DNA of 64,000 nt from Paenibacillus sp. 19GGS1-52 (GCF_022369515.1 NZ_CP059724.1:4092001-4156000), one strand, 5' to 3'. Positions 46,385 to 56,439 are shown, counted from the first letter of the stretch. Notes: a model not told the origin generated them from the sequence alone. Translations and numbers: made by a program.

Positions 46385-47254
46385 ATGTATCACAAGACAA
46401 GCGGTTATCGATGGTTTACAGTAACCAATACATTACTTCTAACAGTAATATCCATTTTGTGCATTCTTCCGCTTGTTCACGTTGCTGCCGTATCTTTCAG
46501 TTCGAGTTCGGCTGCTACGGCCAATCAAGTTTTTTTCTGGCCGGTTGGATTTACGGCTGAGGCTTACTCAAGAACGCTTACGAATCCTTTATTTCTGCGT
46601 TCGCTGGTCTTATCCATGGAAAGAACACTCTCCGGAACCTTGCTGTCTATGGCATTGACAGTTACAGCCGCGTATACTCTATCACGTTCGTTTTACGGAA
46701 GAGGATTTTATTCTTGGTTTTTTGTATTTACAATGCTGTTTAACGGTGGCCTGATTCCTACTTATTTGCTGGTAACGCAGCTTCATTTAACCAATACGCT
46801 ATGGGTACTTATACTTCCTTCTGCCGTTAACGTGTTTAACACGATCCTCATGATGCAATTTTTTCGCGCAATTCCGAAAGAACTTGAAGAAGCGGCCAGT
46901 ATTGATGGAGCAGGTTATCTGAGATCATTGATCACAATCTATCTTCCTTTATCTCTTCCTTCCTTAGCCACATTATCCTTGTTTTCAATGGTGTGGCACT
47001 GGAATTCATGGTTTGACGGATTGATTTATATGACGGATTATCGGAAATATCCTCTTGCGACGTTTCTACAGACGATCATTCAAGGCGGCGACATGAGGAA
47101 TACGAACATTGATCCCGGACAATTGCAGATTCTGTCGGAAAGAACAGTTCGCTCTGCCCAAATATTGATAGGAGCGCTTCCGATCCTGTTGGTTTATCCG
47201 TTCCTGCAAAGGTTCTTCGTGCAAGGGTTGACGATGGGAGCAGTTAAAGAATAA
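46385..47254 (+). CDS. LplC/YtcP-type sugar ABC importer permease
   Basis: A 289-residue membrane protein with six predicted helices. The coupling loop is PKELEEAASIDGAGYLRSL, and the C-terminus VQGLTMGAVKE is characteristic of YtcP/LplC proteins. AGGTTGATC precedes the ATG. It begins 19 bases after the first permease and ends 29 bases before the kinase gene, so all are one operon. Confidence 0.88.
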   Translation: MYHKTSGYRWFTVTNTLLLTVISILCILPLVHVAAVSFSSSSAATANQVFFWPVGFTAEAYSRTLTNPLFLRSLVLSMERTLSGTLLSMALTVTAAYTLSRSFYGRGFYSWFFVFTMLFNGGLIPTYLLVTQLHLTNTLWVLILPSAVNVFNTILMMQFFRAIPKELEEAASIDGAGYLRSLITIYLPLSLPSLATLSLFSMVWHWNSWFDGLIYMTDYRKYPLATFLQTIIQGGDMRNTNIDPGQLQILSERTVRSAQILIGALPILLVYPFLQRFFVQGLTMGAVKE

Positions 47255-47283
47255 GATAGGCAAAAACTTAGGAGTCCAAGCGG

Positions 47284-49044
47284 ATGAGTAAAAAGGAACG
47301 TAGTCTCTTCTCCAAACTAGTCGGTTCGCTTATTTTATTGTTACTGCCTGTATTGATTTTGTCTATTTATTCCAATCGAGTCAATGAAAATGTGATTACT
47401 GGACAAATCAAACAATCGAGTATTAGCCGGCTATCTACCTTGGCCACACAAATGGACAATATTATTATGCAGTTGGAGACATTCACCTACATCTTGATTC
47501 GTGATCCGAACGTCATTGAATTTCAAGATTTATCTTTGCTGAATTCCAGTTACTACGATCAAATTAGCAAAAAAAAAATTATTCAGGACAAGCTTTATTT
47601 GCAAAGTGCCTCGACCGAATGGATCAACGAAGTAACCGTCTATTCTCCGCGTTCCGGACAAACCATTTCCACAATACACGGAACTTCGTTTGATCCGGAA
47701 CGTCTTCAGAGGCTGAGCAAGGAAAATTGGAATTTTATTCTACACGATGATAAGACAGACAAACAGGGAAAGGTGATTCACCTGACCGTCGAACCATACG
47801 AAACGGGCGGTGGCATCGCCAAAGCCAATTCCATCATCGAAATCAGCTTTGACATGAGCAACGTGATCCGTATGCTGGATAAGTTTAAATCGCAAGGAAT
47901 CGGTGAAGCGTTATTTTATTAGCCCAATGACACCTTTTTATCAACAAGCTCTTTCCCTCCGGTTCTTCTTAGAGAAGCTGTAACCGCTTTAAAGAAGACA
48001 CAGCTGGCAGATGAGGGCGACATTACTTTGAATGTAAACGGAATTTCATATCTTCTTTCGTATTCCGATGTACAGGTACTGGATGGGTATGTGGTCAACA
48101 TTGTGCCTTTATCTGAGATTCTAACTCCTTTACGAGTGACCAATCGGTTCGCCTATCTTGTCCTTGGACTGTTACTCATCGTAGGCATTGTAGTATCCTG
48201 GTTATTGTACCGCAATGTTCAGGTGCCCTTGCGCGCTCTTGTGAAAGGAGTGCAGCAAATCAAGATGGGACAATACAAAACAAGAATTCCACTTCAGGTG
48301 AAAAACGAATTCCGGCTCATTATATCCAGATTCAATGAAATGTCCGATCAAATCCAGCAACTCATCGAGAATGTGTTGGAGCAGCAGCTTCTTACGCACG
48401 AAGCCGAGCTCAAGCAGCTGCAATCACAAATCAATCCGCATTTTTTGTATAACAGTCTGTCCTATGTGATCAGCATGACCAAGTTGAACAGGAAAGACGC
48501 AGTTCTTCAAATGGCTTACCACCTGTCCGATTATTATCGCTATACGACCCGGGTTGAGAAACAATTGGTTAAGCTGGCGGATGAGTTAAAGAACGCTGCC
48601 GATTATCTGAGTATTCATCAGATGCGGATGAAACGCATTAGCTACGGGATCGATGTGGGGAGCGACATGATGGACATCGAGGTGCCCCGATTAATTCTGC
48701 AACCCATAGTCGAGAATGCATTGATCCATGGAGTTGAGAATTTGGAGGATGTTGGGATTGTAACGATTACTGGCAAATGTATAGGCAATGAATATTCACT
48801 GATTGTAGACGACAATGGCGGTTCCATGACATTCGAACGGCTTCATGACCTTCAGAAACAATTGGTAAGCCGGACTGGTGAAAGGTCGGAAGCCTGCGGT
48901 CTTCTAAATGTGCACCGTCGCCTCCAGCTCCGTTATGGAGCGAATTCCGGTGTAGAACTTTCGATAAATGCGGTTTCGGGACTGCGAGTAGAGTTGCATT
49001 GGACAGAGAAGGCGGTGGATGATGAAGCTGTTAATCGTGGATGA
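47284..49044 (+). pseudogene. YesM-like sensor histidine kinase interrupted by an in-frame amber codon
   Basis: The frame from 47284 to 49044 encodes a complete 586-residue kinase if the TAG at 47920-47922 is read through. The first part has a helix (LILLLLPVLILSIYS) and extracellular sensor, ending GEALFY-stop. The same frame continues directly with PNDTFLSTSSFPPVLLREAV, then a second helix, HAMP (GVQQIKMGQYKTRI), the phosphoacceptor in QSQINPHFLYNSLS, the N-box LILQPIVENALIHG and DDNGGSMT. So only one codon is affected, for example CAG or AAG changed to TAG. An internal ATG at 48028 could give a soluble-plus-one-helix kinase without sensor. The partner regulator gene overlaps its end by 26 bases and is intact. 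Confidence 0.82.
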
Positions 49045-50611
49045 TGAAGAGCACTTGGTTGAAAGCATGACCGCAAGCATATCCTGGGAAAAAGCTGGCA
49101 TTACCAGCGTATTCTCCGCGTATTCCGGCAAACAGGCTCTGGACGTCATGGATAAGAATGCCGCTGACATTGTAGTAACCGATGTTCGCATGCCTGGTAT
49201 GAATGGTATCGAACTAATAAAAGCGATCAAGTACAAATGGCCTCAGACGGAGTGTATCCTGCTTACCGGCCATGCGGAATTTGAATATGTGCAGCAAGGG
49301 CTGAAACACAAGGCTTCTCATTATTTTCTCAAACCAGTAAAGGATGAAGAACTACTCGCTGCCGTTAAAGAGGCTGCTGATACTTTGCTTGTGGAACGAG
49401 AGCAGTTAATGGCATATGTGCAATCGCAAGCTATGGTTTATCGCAACTTGCCAATTCTGCGTTCCAATTTATTGAACAATCTGATTCAGGGACGAATATG
49501 GCAAGAGGGGAAATTGATCGAACAATTGGTCCTATACGGTATTCCGATCGGGCTCGGCGATACCATATCGCTGATTCTTATTCGTATAGAGGATCATCAT
49601 AAGCGGTATGGACCGTCGGAAATGTCGCTTACCGGCTTTGCTGTTACAAATATCGTAGAGGAGTTGCTGTCCCACCAATTCAAGACCTGGAGCTGCGAAG
49701 ACTTATATGGCCATATCTTGTTTATTGTAAATTGCGGTGCAGAGAACATGAATGATCATCCATTGGAACAGATTGCGGATCATATGAGGCAAACGGTTAA
49801 TCAATTGCTTCATCTCACCATTTCCGTTATTCTGTCACCTACGGGATCCTTTCCTGCCTCTATGGAGGATCTATACCAACGCTGTATTGCCACAATTCGT
49901 TCCCAAATCGGCTACGACAACGACTTCATTGTTCGTCTTGGCGGAGATAACGTGAAACCAGCGTCCCATGTTGTCGCCTCGCTATATTCACCTCCTCTGT
50001 TCCCCCATTTGCTTGAGGCGGGAAACTGGGAGGCTGCAAAAGAGAAGCTGGAAGAAGTATTCCGTGAATGGAGAACAAAATATAGTGGTTCGAATGAACA
50101 TCTATCGGAAATTAATTACTCACTTAAGTCTGCTTTCTCATACTTTGTGCATAAGAACGGCGGGCTGCTGGCAGATTACCGCTTGCATGCATCGACAGAT
50201 ATCAAGAATGTTGGTGAGCTGGAGTATTGGGCTACGAGCATGCTTGACAGGCTGCAGAATGAGATGAACACGGAACTGTCTGCATCCCGCCATTCAGCAG
50301 TGGCTCAAATTCATCAATTCGTGCAAGAGCATTTATCAGAAGATGTCTCACTCCAGGCCATCGCCGATTACGTCTATATGCATCCAACCCATGTATCCAA
50401 AGTATTCAAGAGAGAAACTGGGGAGAACATTTCAGACTACCTATTGCGGTTGCGGATGGAAAAAGCTGTGTTTTTATTGAATGACAGCAGATATAAAATT
50501 TATGAAATAGCGAATCGTTTGGGATATAAAAACCCGACCTATTTTATCAAGGTTTTCAAAGAACATTTTGGGGCTACACCACAAGAATTCAGAGAGAATA
50601 CGCCATATTAA
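49019..50611 (+). CDS. YesN-like response regulator with AraC DNA-binding domain
   Basis: A 530-residue regulator. The receiver has LLIVDDEEHLVE, the Asp in DIVVTDVRMPGMNGIE (about residue 56) and the Lys in YFLKPVKDEE. The C-terminal AraC domain contains VSLQAIADYVYMHPTHVSKVFK and KIYEIANRLGYKNPTYFIKVFK. Two adjacent ATG codons (49019, 49022) are equally placed after GAAGG. It overlaps the kinase gene by 26 bases, so it depends on translation of the kinase end. It likely controls the upstream importer genes and perhaps the divergent GH42/GH29 pair. Confidence 0.87.
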   Translation: MMKLLIVDDEEHLVESMTASISWEKAGITSVFSAYSGKQALDVMDKNAADIVVTDVRMPGMNGIELIKAIKYKWPQTECILLTGHAEFEYVQQGLKHKASHYFLKPVKDEELLAAVKEAADTLLVEREQLMAYVQSQAMVYRNLPILRSNLLNNLIQGRIWQEGKLIEQLVLYGIPIGLGDTISLILIRIEDHHKRYGPSEMSLTGFAVTNIVEELLSHQFKTWSCEDLYGHILFIVNCGAENMNDHPLEQIADHMRQTVNQLLHLTISVILSPTGSFPASMEDLYQRCIATIRSQIGYDNDFIVRLGGDNVKPASHVVASLYSPPLFPHLLEAGNWEAAKEKLEEVFREWRTKYSGSNEHLSEINYSLKSAFSYFVHKNGGLLADYRLHASTDIKNVGELEYWATSMLDRLQNEMNTELSASRHSAVAQIHQFVQEHLSEDVSLQAIADYVYMHPTHVSKVFKRETGENISDYLLRLRMEKAVFLLNDSRYKIYEIANRLGYKNPTYFIKVFKEHFGATPQEFRENTPY

Positions 50612-51435
50612 TTGAGATCGCGAAAACTCTGGGGAGTCTTTGATTCAATTTTCCTGAAAGTATACACAAAATGACTACTATCCAAAAAGCCCACCAAAGA
50701 GGCAATCGCCTTGACGGTGAGCTTTTTTTCGTTTATCAAATACTCTTTGGATTTCTGAATGCGCAAGTGGATGAGGTATTGGTAAGGACTCATCCCTGTT
50801 GTCATTCTGAATAGGTAGTTCAATCGTTGCGAGCTAATGCCAGCGTATTCTGCCAATTGGGTTAATCCAAAAGCCGGGTTAGAATAGTTCTCTTCAAGAA
50901 AACGAATCAATGGCATTAATCTTTCGGTATGCTGGGAAAAGGAACGTTGGTTATCAACTTGTCCATATCTTTTCAGGTCCATAAGAAAACGATATACAAA
51001 AGCGGAACCATCCATTCCGTTAAAATCAAAGCTCGGCCTTGCCAAATTTTCACTGCTTTTATGCAGAGTAGATAGCCTGGAACTGGGTTCCCAGCTAATC
51101 ACTGTGGAAGTTGCCAAACCGAGAGAAGAAACAATGAATGGAGCAAGGTTGCCATTAAATGTGATATACCAGGTCGACCAAGGATTAGACTGAGCTACAT
51201 AGCTATGTGAAGCATTAGGTTGCAGCAAAATCCCTTGGTTTGGCGCCAAGGTGACTATTTTATCCGAAATTTCAAATTGACCTTCCCCCTCAGTTGTTTG
51301 CAGCCAATGATAACAGTGATATCCTTGCGGCCGATTAAACTCATCCTGCCTTTCATTCCATCCCATCGTCTCGATGAAAATGGGTAGCGAACGGTCCAAA
51401 GCTGTGACAAACATTTGTTTCATATAGTGTTCCAT
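50608..51435 (-). CDS. AraC-family regulator (cupin sensor domain)
   Basis: A 275-residue regulator with an N-terminal cupin-like sugar-sensing domain (HYWLQTTEGEGQFEI, ILLQPNASHSYVA) and a C-terminal double helix-turn-helix (FGLTQLAEYAGISSQRLNYLFR, TVKAIASLVGFLDSSHFVYTFR). The stop overlaps that of the convergent response-regulator gene by three bases, with no terminator between. The start is uncertain: ATG at 51435 has only a weak site. It is divergent from another AraC gene, with 290 bases between. Confidence 0.82.
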   Translation of the reverse strand: MEHYMKQMFVTALDRSLPIFIETMGWNERQDEFNRPQGYHCYHWLQTTEGEGQFEISDKIVTLAPNQGILLQPNASHSYVAQSNPWSTWYITFNGNLAPFIVSSLGLATSTVISWEPSSRLSTLHKSSENLARPSFDFNGMDGSAFVYRFLMDLKRYGQVDNQRSFSQHTERLMPLIRFLEENYSNPAFGLTQLAEYAGISSQRLNYLFRMTTGMSPYQYLIHLRIQKSKEYLINEKKLTVKAIASLVGFLDSSHFVYTFRKIESKTPQSFRDLN

Positions 51436-51726
51436 CAAATCACTACTTTCATTTTCTTATATTGTATATGAATTATACCTAACTTCACTTCTGTTAGTCA
51501 TCATAAATGTTCGATATTAATTTCCAGTCGTATTATGCGTAATTTGAGTAAATTTACATTTATAGTTGAAGTATCCACCTATGTCCTCCTGTTCACTTTT
51601 TGCAGTTTACGGGGTGACTATCATATAAATGTGGATTCTTTCTATTCTTTTGATAACTGAAAATAGTATAATTTAGATGTACCGTGGAGCGAAGAAAGAG
51701 TAGCGTAATATCGGGATATTAAATAT

Positions 51727-52572
51727 ATGAATTTGATGCAAAGGATACTGGTACAGCTTATGAATTCATTTAATTACGTTTTTAGCGAGGGTTCGATTTG
51801 TAAAGGCAATGGTCATAAACCTCCAAATTTGCATAAATGGGGCCCGGGTGTCCGCGATGTGTATGCCCTGCATTATATTGTAAGCGGAAAGGGCTATTTG
51901 GAGACACAACATACAACTTTTCTTTTGGAAACAGGCGAGAGCTTTATTATTTTTCCGCATATGGAAGTGTACTATTATCCAGATCCGCTGGATCCATGGG
52001 AGTATTTTTGGATTGAACTTTACGGGGGAGAGGCCTCACGCCTCTTATCGATGGTTAATTTCACACCTGATTCTCCAGTGGTGGCGCCTTCTCCGCAAGA
52101 CCTGGGGCCATTATTTCATGTGAGCAAGACCGCCGAATTGGAGCCATTCGAAAGAGAACGTTCCGATGCTAAACTCCATCTATTATTGTCATACTATATG
52201 GAGTACTACCCTAGTGATAAAGCTTTTCTAACAAAGGACTACGCATTATCAGCGCGGGAATATATCGAAAGCAACTTCTGGAAGCCTTCGCTGTCTGTTC
52301 TGGATGTAGTAGACTACGTGAAAATTGAGCGAAGCTACTTGTTTCGGTTGTTTAAGGAAGAAAATGGAGTTTCCCTATCTGGCTACCTAACCGCATTCAG
52401 GATTCGGCGTGCCTGTGAATTATTAAGAACTTCTCACTTATCTGTGAAGTCGGTAGCCTACTCGGTTGGCTACCAGGACCCGTTGTATTTCTCAAAAGTA
52501 TTCAAAAAAGCAACTTCGTATACTCCTTCGGAATATAAAAAGGTATATAGCACCGGAAATACTGTCTCTTAG
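51727..52572 (+). CDS. AraC-family regulator (cupin sensor domain)
   Basis: A 281-residue regulator. The cupin part includes VYALHYIVSGKGYLET and GESFIIFPHMEVYYYPD; the C-terminal domain has LSVLDVVDYVKIERSYLFRLFK and SVKSVAYSVGYQDPLYFSKVFKKA. The first ATG lacks a clear ribosome binding site; an ATG at 51760, just before the conserved part, is an alternative and is preceded at a distance by AAAGGA. It is likely to control the GH27 gene or the importer beyond it. Confidence 0.82.
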   Translation: MNLMQRILVQLMNSFNYVFSEGSICKGNGHKPPNLHKWGPGVRDVYALHYIVSGKGYLETQHTTFLLETGESFIIFPHMEVYYYPDPLDPWEYFWIELYGGEASRLLSMVNFTPDSPVVAPSPQDLGPLFHVSKTAELEPFERERSDAKLHLLLSYYMEYYPSDKAFLTKDYALSAREYIESNFWKPSLSVLDVVDYVKIERSYLFRLFKEENGVSLSGYLTAFRIRRACELLRTSHLSVKSVAYSVGYQDPLYFSKVFKKATSYTPSEYKKVYSTGNTVS

Positions 52573-52665
52573 TTCATGTAGGTGTCCCTGCGGCAGGCAG
52601 TCATGTGGTTCAGTACCTCTCCGCTGCTTTCTTTCACTACCTGCCAATAGGGTCAACAATTCACC

Positions 52666-52869
52666 TTAGCGAAACAGTACACAATTCCCGGATTCCCGGA
52701 AATATGTTATTAATTTCATAATGGGGTCACGTCCGCATTTCAGTTGTTCACCAAGACAGTCAATACACAGGAAATCTTGAGCGTTGCGCGTCACAAGCTT
52801 CAGGTATATCGCCACATCATCAGTCGTTAAAGGGACTTTGCATGTTCGGCATGTTCTATTCATGTTCAT
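52666..52869 (-). CDS. Small zinc-ribbon protein coupled to the GH27 gene
   Basis: A 67-residue protein with two Cys pairs: CRTCKVPLTTDD near residue 7 and FLCIDCLGEQLKC near residue 34, spaced as in a zinc ribbon. It has no signal peptide. The stop codon of the alpha-galactosidase gene lies inside its ribosome binding site (TAAGGA), and the start is eight bases further, so translation is coupled to the enzyme. Similar small Cys-rich proteins occur in Clostridia, as I recall, without a known role. It may bind the ribosome, mRNA or a metal; none of this is shown by the sequence. Confidence 0.75.
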   Translation of the reverse strand: MNMNRTCRTCKVPLTTDDVAIYLKLVTRNAQDFLCIDCLGEQLKCGRDPIMKLITYFRESGNCVLFR

Positions 52870-52877
52870 GCCATTCC

Positions 52878-54038
52878 TTACACCAATTTAGCCCGTACAA
52901 TCAGACAATCATGAGCTGGAACTACTGGAGCGTATCTTTCTCTGAATACGCCTATTTCTTGATGCTCCCAGCAGTCATACAGCGACAGCGACTTTCCGGA
53001 AGCATAAGGAAGTCCGAAATCCCAGAATTGCAGCGACATTTCCCTTTGACCATCGCTCAGATTGAAGAAGCCTATGGCAAGGTCTCCGTCCGTTAACACT
53101 TTTACCAGCATAAACACATCATCCGCATGAAACCACTGCGGTTCCGGCTTGATGCGATAAGCACCGCGGCCTTCCACATCCTGATTAATGGCAATCAAAT
53201 CCCGGTTCATCAGGATATCCCTGGTGGCCTGGTTGGCTTTACGGATGTCGCTGCCAATCATCAGCGGAGACCCCATCATGCTCCATAAAGAAAAATGGGT
53301 CTTGTACTCCACATCACTACATCCGCCGACTTGGCTTCCGATAAAGTCGCTGTTGCTGCCTCCGTACATGCCGACAACCAGCATATCCAGATCATTATGG
53401 CAATAGGCTCCGGTATAGCGGGCTTTATCAAGCTGTGATAAAGCTAAGCTCTTGATCGAATCCCAGCTATCCTGAATATCTCCTGTGGATCGGTACATAT
53501 GCGCACCTGATTCACGGATCCAATGATACACATTGTCCTCGCCCCAATTGCATGCTGAGAACAGTATGTCTCTTCCGCAGTTTTTAAGCGCGAGGCTCAT
53601 TCGTTTGTACAGCAGTTCCCCCGACATATGTCTGGGCTTAAAGCAGTAATCATACTTTAAAAAATCGACGCCCCACTCTGCCAGTGATTCCGCATCCTGA
53701 AATTCATGTTCAAAGCTCCCTGGATACCCTGCGCAGGTATGTGTTCCTACACAAGAGTACATCCCGAATTTTAGTCCCTTGGAATGAATATATTCTGAAA
53801 GCGCCTTCATTCCGTTCGGAAATTTAAGCGGATCAACAACTAGTTTCCCATCCCCGTCTCTTTCTTTCAGACTCCAGCAGTCATCAATAACAATGTACTC
53901 ATATCCCGCATCCTTGTACCCCTCTGCAACAAGTGTATCTGCAGCTTCACGAATAAGTTGCTCATTAATGTCCCATGTAAAGGTATTCCATGAATTCCAC
54001 CCCATAGGTGGTGTCAGACCGAACTCTTTTTTGTCCAT
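52878..54038 (-). CDS. Alpha-galactosidase (GH27)
   Basis: A 386-residue cytosolic enzyme. It begins FGLTPPMGWNSWNTF, the hallmark of GH27; the nucleophile Asp is in DFLKYDYCF (about residue 130), and the acid/base Asp in YRSTGDIQDSWDS (about 187). The metal- or substrate-binding WGEDN and IGSQVGGCSD segments follow, then a C-terminal beta domain. It releases terminal alpha-galactose from imported oligosaccharides such as those of galactomannan. The start has a weak AGGAT site about eight bases upstream. It heads a two-gene operon with the small zinc-ribbon protein, divergent from an importer operon. Confidence 0.9.
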   Translation of the reverse strand: MDKKEFGLTPPMGWNSWNTFTWDINEQLIREAADTLVAEGYKDAGYEYIVIDDCWSLKERDGDGKLVVDPLKFPNGMKALSEYIHSKGLKFGMYSCVGTHTCAGYPGSFEHEFQDAESLAEWGVDFLKYDYCFKPRHMSGELLYKRMSLALKNCGRDILFSACNWGEDNVYHWIRESGAHMYRSTGDIQDSWDSIKSLALSQLDKARYTGAYCHNDLDMLVVGMYGGSNSDFIGSQVGGCSDVEYKTHFSLWSMMGSPLMIGSDIRKANQATRDILMNRDLIAINQDVEGRGAYRIKPEPQWFHADDVFMLVKVLTDGDLAIGFFNLSDGQREMSLQFWDFGLPYASGKSLSLYDCWEHQEIGVFRERYAPVVPAHDCLIVRAKLV

Positions 54039-54559
54039 AAAAAATATTCATCCTTTCGCTTAAATCAGAGATTAGGTGTGAGGTCAGTTGCAATATTCTT
54101 TATGTATTTAATCATAGGCTACGCTTAGGGTCTATAGCTTGGCGTTGCTTTCATATGGACATTTGTTGCTTTTCTCCAGAAGTACAGCAAATTCCAAAAT
54201 CTCGCTCCGACCCATGCAGGATATGCCCTTGGGATACGTCAGACCTTCAAGCTGCTTATTTCTAAATGTTCATATAGCTACTTGGATTTAAGTTAATATT
54301 TTCTATTTTATTTAAAATATTGATAATTTAATATTTTTCTGTAATTATATCGTGGTTTTATCTAATAATAGATCAATAAGTCGTGAGGATAGGTCATTGT
54401 TTGAAAGAAACCAATAATTTATTATTGTTCCATAGATATGAAAGCGCTATCAATACAGAAGGGGGTTAGCGAGCCGGACAATATATTTAAGGGATAGCAG
54501 CCCAGCTGAAAGCTTCCATTAAGCAAATTTACAAAGAGAATACGAAGAGGAGTGAACCG
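54039..54559. other. Divergent control region between GH27 and importer operons
   Basis: About 520 bases without a gene. The middle (54280-54370) is very AT-rich, as expected for promoters. A consensus cre site lies at 54439-54452. No riboswitch or repeat was recognised. A GAAAGCTTCC-containing leader precedes the importer start. Confidence 0.5.
54439..54452. promoter_or_regulatory. cre site (CcpA binding)
   Basis: TGAAAGCGCTATCA fits the cre consensus TGWNANCGNTNWCA at every defined position. It lies about 110 bases upstream of the importer start and 400 bases upstream of the GH27 start. Carbon catabolite control through CcpA is expected for such genes. Confidence 0.75.
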
Positions 54560-55474
54560 ATGCGTAGTCCCAGCATGAGAAGCAATTCGATACGAAAATT
54601 CCTTTATATTTCGCCCTTCATGGTTTTGCTTGCTGTCTTTGCCTACTACCCGCTCTATGGATGGGTTTATGCCTTCTTTGACTATATGCCACCGATTCCG
54701 CTGTCACAATCGCCTTTTGTCGGTTTCAAATGGTTTCATTCCTTGGTAGAAAACCAGGTGAAGGTCGATCAACTACTTCAGGTCATCAAGAACACGTTCG
54801 GCATTAGTGGGTTGAGTATACTTTTTTCTTGGCTCCCGATGATCTTTGCAATCTTCCTAACAGAGATTAAAGCTGTGCGTTTCCGAAAATTGATCCAGAC
54901 CGTAACCACTCTTCCAAACTTTATCAGTTGGGTACTGGTCTATTCACTGGCATTTTCCATGTTCTCCAGTGAAGGTGTCGTCAATGGTTTTTTGAGACAG
55001 ATCGGGCTGATCGACTCTCCTATACTCTTTCTTCAGAACTCAGAGCATGTCTGGATTACGATGTGGATATGGATTACCTGGAAATCACTAGGTTGGTCAG
55101 CCATATTGTATATAGCGGCAATTATGGGGATTGATGAATCTCTGTATGAAGCGGCTTATGTAGACGGTGCTACAAGAATGCAGGTCATCCGGCATGTGGT
55201 TTTGCCAAGTATGATTCCGACCTATTTTGTGTTATTGATGCTCCAAATTGCCAGCTTCCTGAACAATGGATTGGAGCAATATTTCGTTTTCCAGAATGCC
55301 TTCAACAAAGATACCATCCAGGTATTGGATTTATATGTATACAACCTGGCCATGGGAGGCGGCAGCTATTCCGTTTCCGTCGCGATCAGTATGCTGAAAA
55401 GCATAATTAGTGTTGCGCTTCTCTTTTCTGTAAACGGACTGTCCAAATTGTTAAGAGGAGAGGGCATCGTATGA
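54560..55474 (+). CDS. LplB-type sugar ABC importer permease
   Basis: A 304-residue membrane protein. The first helix is FLYISPFMVLLAVFAYYPLYG, then FFDYMPPIPLSQSPFVGF, and the coupling loop is LYEAAYVDGATRMQVIRHVVLP. AGAGGAG lies seven bases before the ATG. Its stop overlaps the next permease start by four bases (ATGA). It forms the channel with that permease, fed by the lipoprotein encoded third. Confidence 0.88.
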   Translation: MRSPSMRSNSIRKFLYISPFMVLLAVFAYYPLYGWVYAFFDYMPPIPLSQSPFVGFKWFHSLVENQVKVDQLLQVIKNTFGISGLSILFSWLPMIFAIFLTEIKAVRFRKLIQTVTTLPNFISWVLVYSLAFSMFSSEGVVNGFLRQIGLIDSPILFLQNSEHVWITMWIWITWKSLGWSAILYIAAIMGIDESLYEAAYVDGATRMQVIRHVVLPSMIPTYFVLLMLQIASFLNNGLEQYFVFQNAFNKDTIQVLDLYVYNLAMGGGSYSVSVAISMLKSIISVALLFSVNGLSKLLRGEGIV

Positions 55475-56439
55475 GTGACCACCAGACAGAACTGGCGCCG
55501 ATTGCCAAAGAAAATAACAGCCCCTTCTCCAAAAAAATAAAAATGCAGGTCAGTACAACTGACAAAATGATTTCTGCTGTGGTCTATGTCCTCTTTTCTC
55601 TCTTTGCATTTATATGTGTATATCCCTTCTACTCCATCATTATCAATACTATAAGCGCCAACGATCTCAGCGCCAAAGGTGAAATTGCGTTTTGGCCAAG
55701 GGGGATCCATTTCCAGAACTATGTTGACGTATTTAAAATACCGGGGCTATGGAATGCATTTGTCATTTCTTTGGGGAGAACCGTAATAGGCACACTTTTG
55801 ACGGTCGGGGCCTCTGCCTTTTTGGGCTTCATGTTTTCCCAGGAGGATATGTGGGGGAAAAAATTCTGGTACCGGTTTACCATTATTACGATGTTTTTTA
55901 ATGCCGGTATTATCCCCTGGTATTTGACCATGAGATCCCTGCACCTCACCAACAATTTTCTGGCATACGTCCTGCCGTCCATCGTAGCTCCATTTTTCAT
56001 CATTCTAGTGAAGACATTTGTGGAATCCACGCCGAAGGAATTGCAGCAGGCAGCCAGCATTGACGGTGCCGGAATTATAACGATCTTTTACAAAATTATC
56101 TTGCCCATCAGCAAACCGATACTCGCGACAGTCGCCATATTCTCGGCAGTCAACCAGTGGAATTCCTTTCAGGATACGCTGCTGCTGGTGACGGACAGCA
56201 AATTGTACAGTCTGCAGTTCATTCTGTATAACTACATCAATCAGGCCAGCTCCCTATCCACCATGGTCAATCTGCAGAACGCCGGATCAACGGCCATGGC
56301 CAGCCTGTCCACCAAGCAGACCACCACGTCCATTCGCATGACCGTTACCATCATCGTTGTCGCACCTATTCTGCTGGTTTATCCGATTTTCCAAAGATTT
56401 TTTGTAAAAGGAATTATCATTGGTGCAGTCAAAGGTTAA
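55471..56439 (+). CDS. LplC/YtcP-type sugar ABC importer permease
   Basis: A 322-residue membrane protein with a longer hydrophilic N-terminus of about 30 residues than usual. The coupling loop is PKELQQAASIDGAGIITIFYK, and the C-terminus FVKGIIIGAVKG is typical of the group. GAGGAGAGG lies before the ATG. It overlaps the first permease gene by four bases and is followed by the binding-protein gene after 41 bases. Confidence 0.88.
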   Translation: MSDHQTELAPIAKENNSPFSKKIKMQVSTTDKMISAVVYVLFSLFAFICVYPFYSIIINTISANDLSAKGEIAFWPRGIHFQNYVDVFKIPGLWNAFVISLGRTVIGTLLTVGASAFLGFMFSQEDMWGKKFWYRFTIITMFFNAGIIPWYLTMRSLHLTNNFLAYVLPSIVAPFFIILVKTFVESTPKELQQAASIDGAGIITIFYKIILPISKPILATVAIFSAVNQWNSFQDTLLLVTDSKLYSLQFILYNYINQASSLSTMVNLQNAGSTAMASLSTKQTTTSIRMTVTIIVVAPILLVYPIFQRFFVKGIIIGAVKG

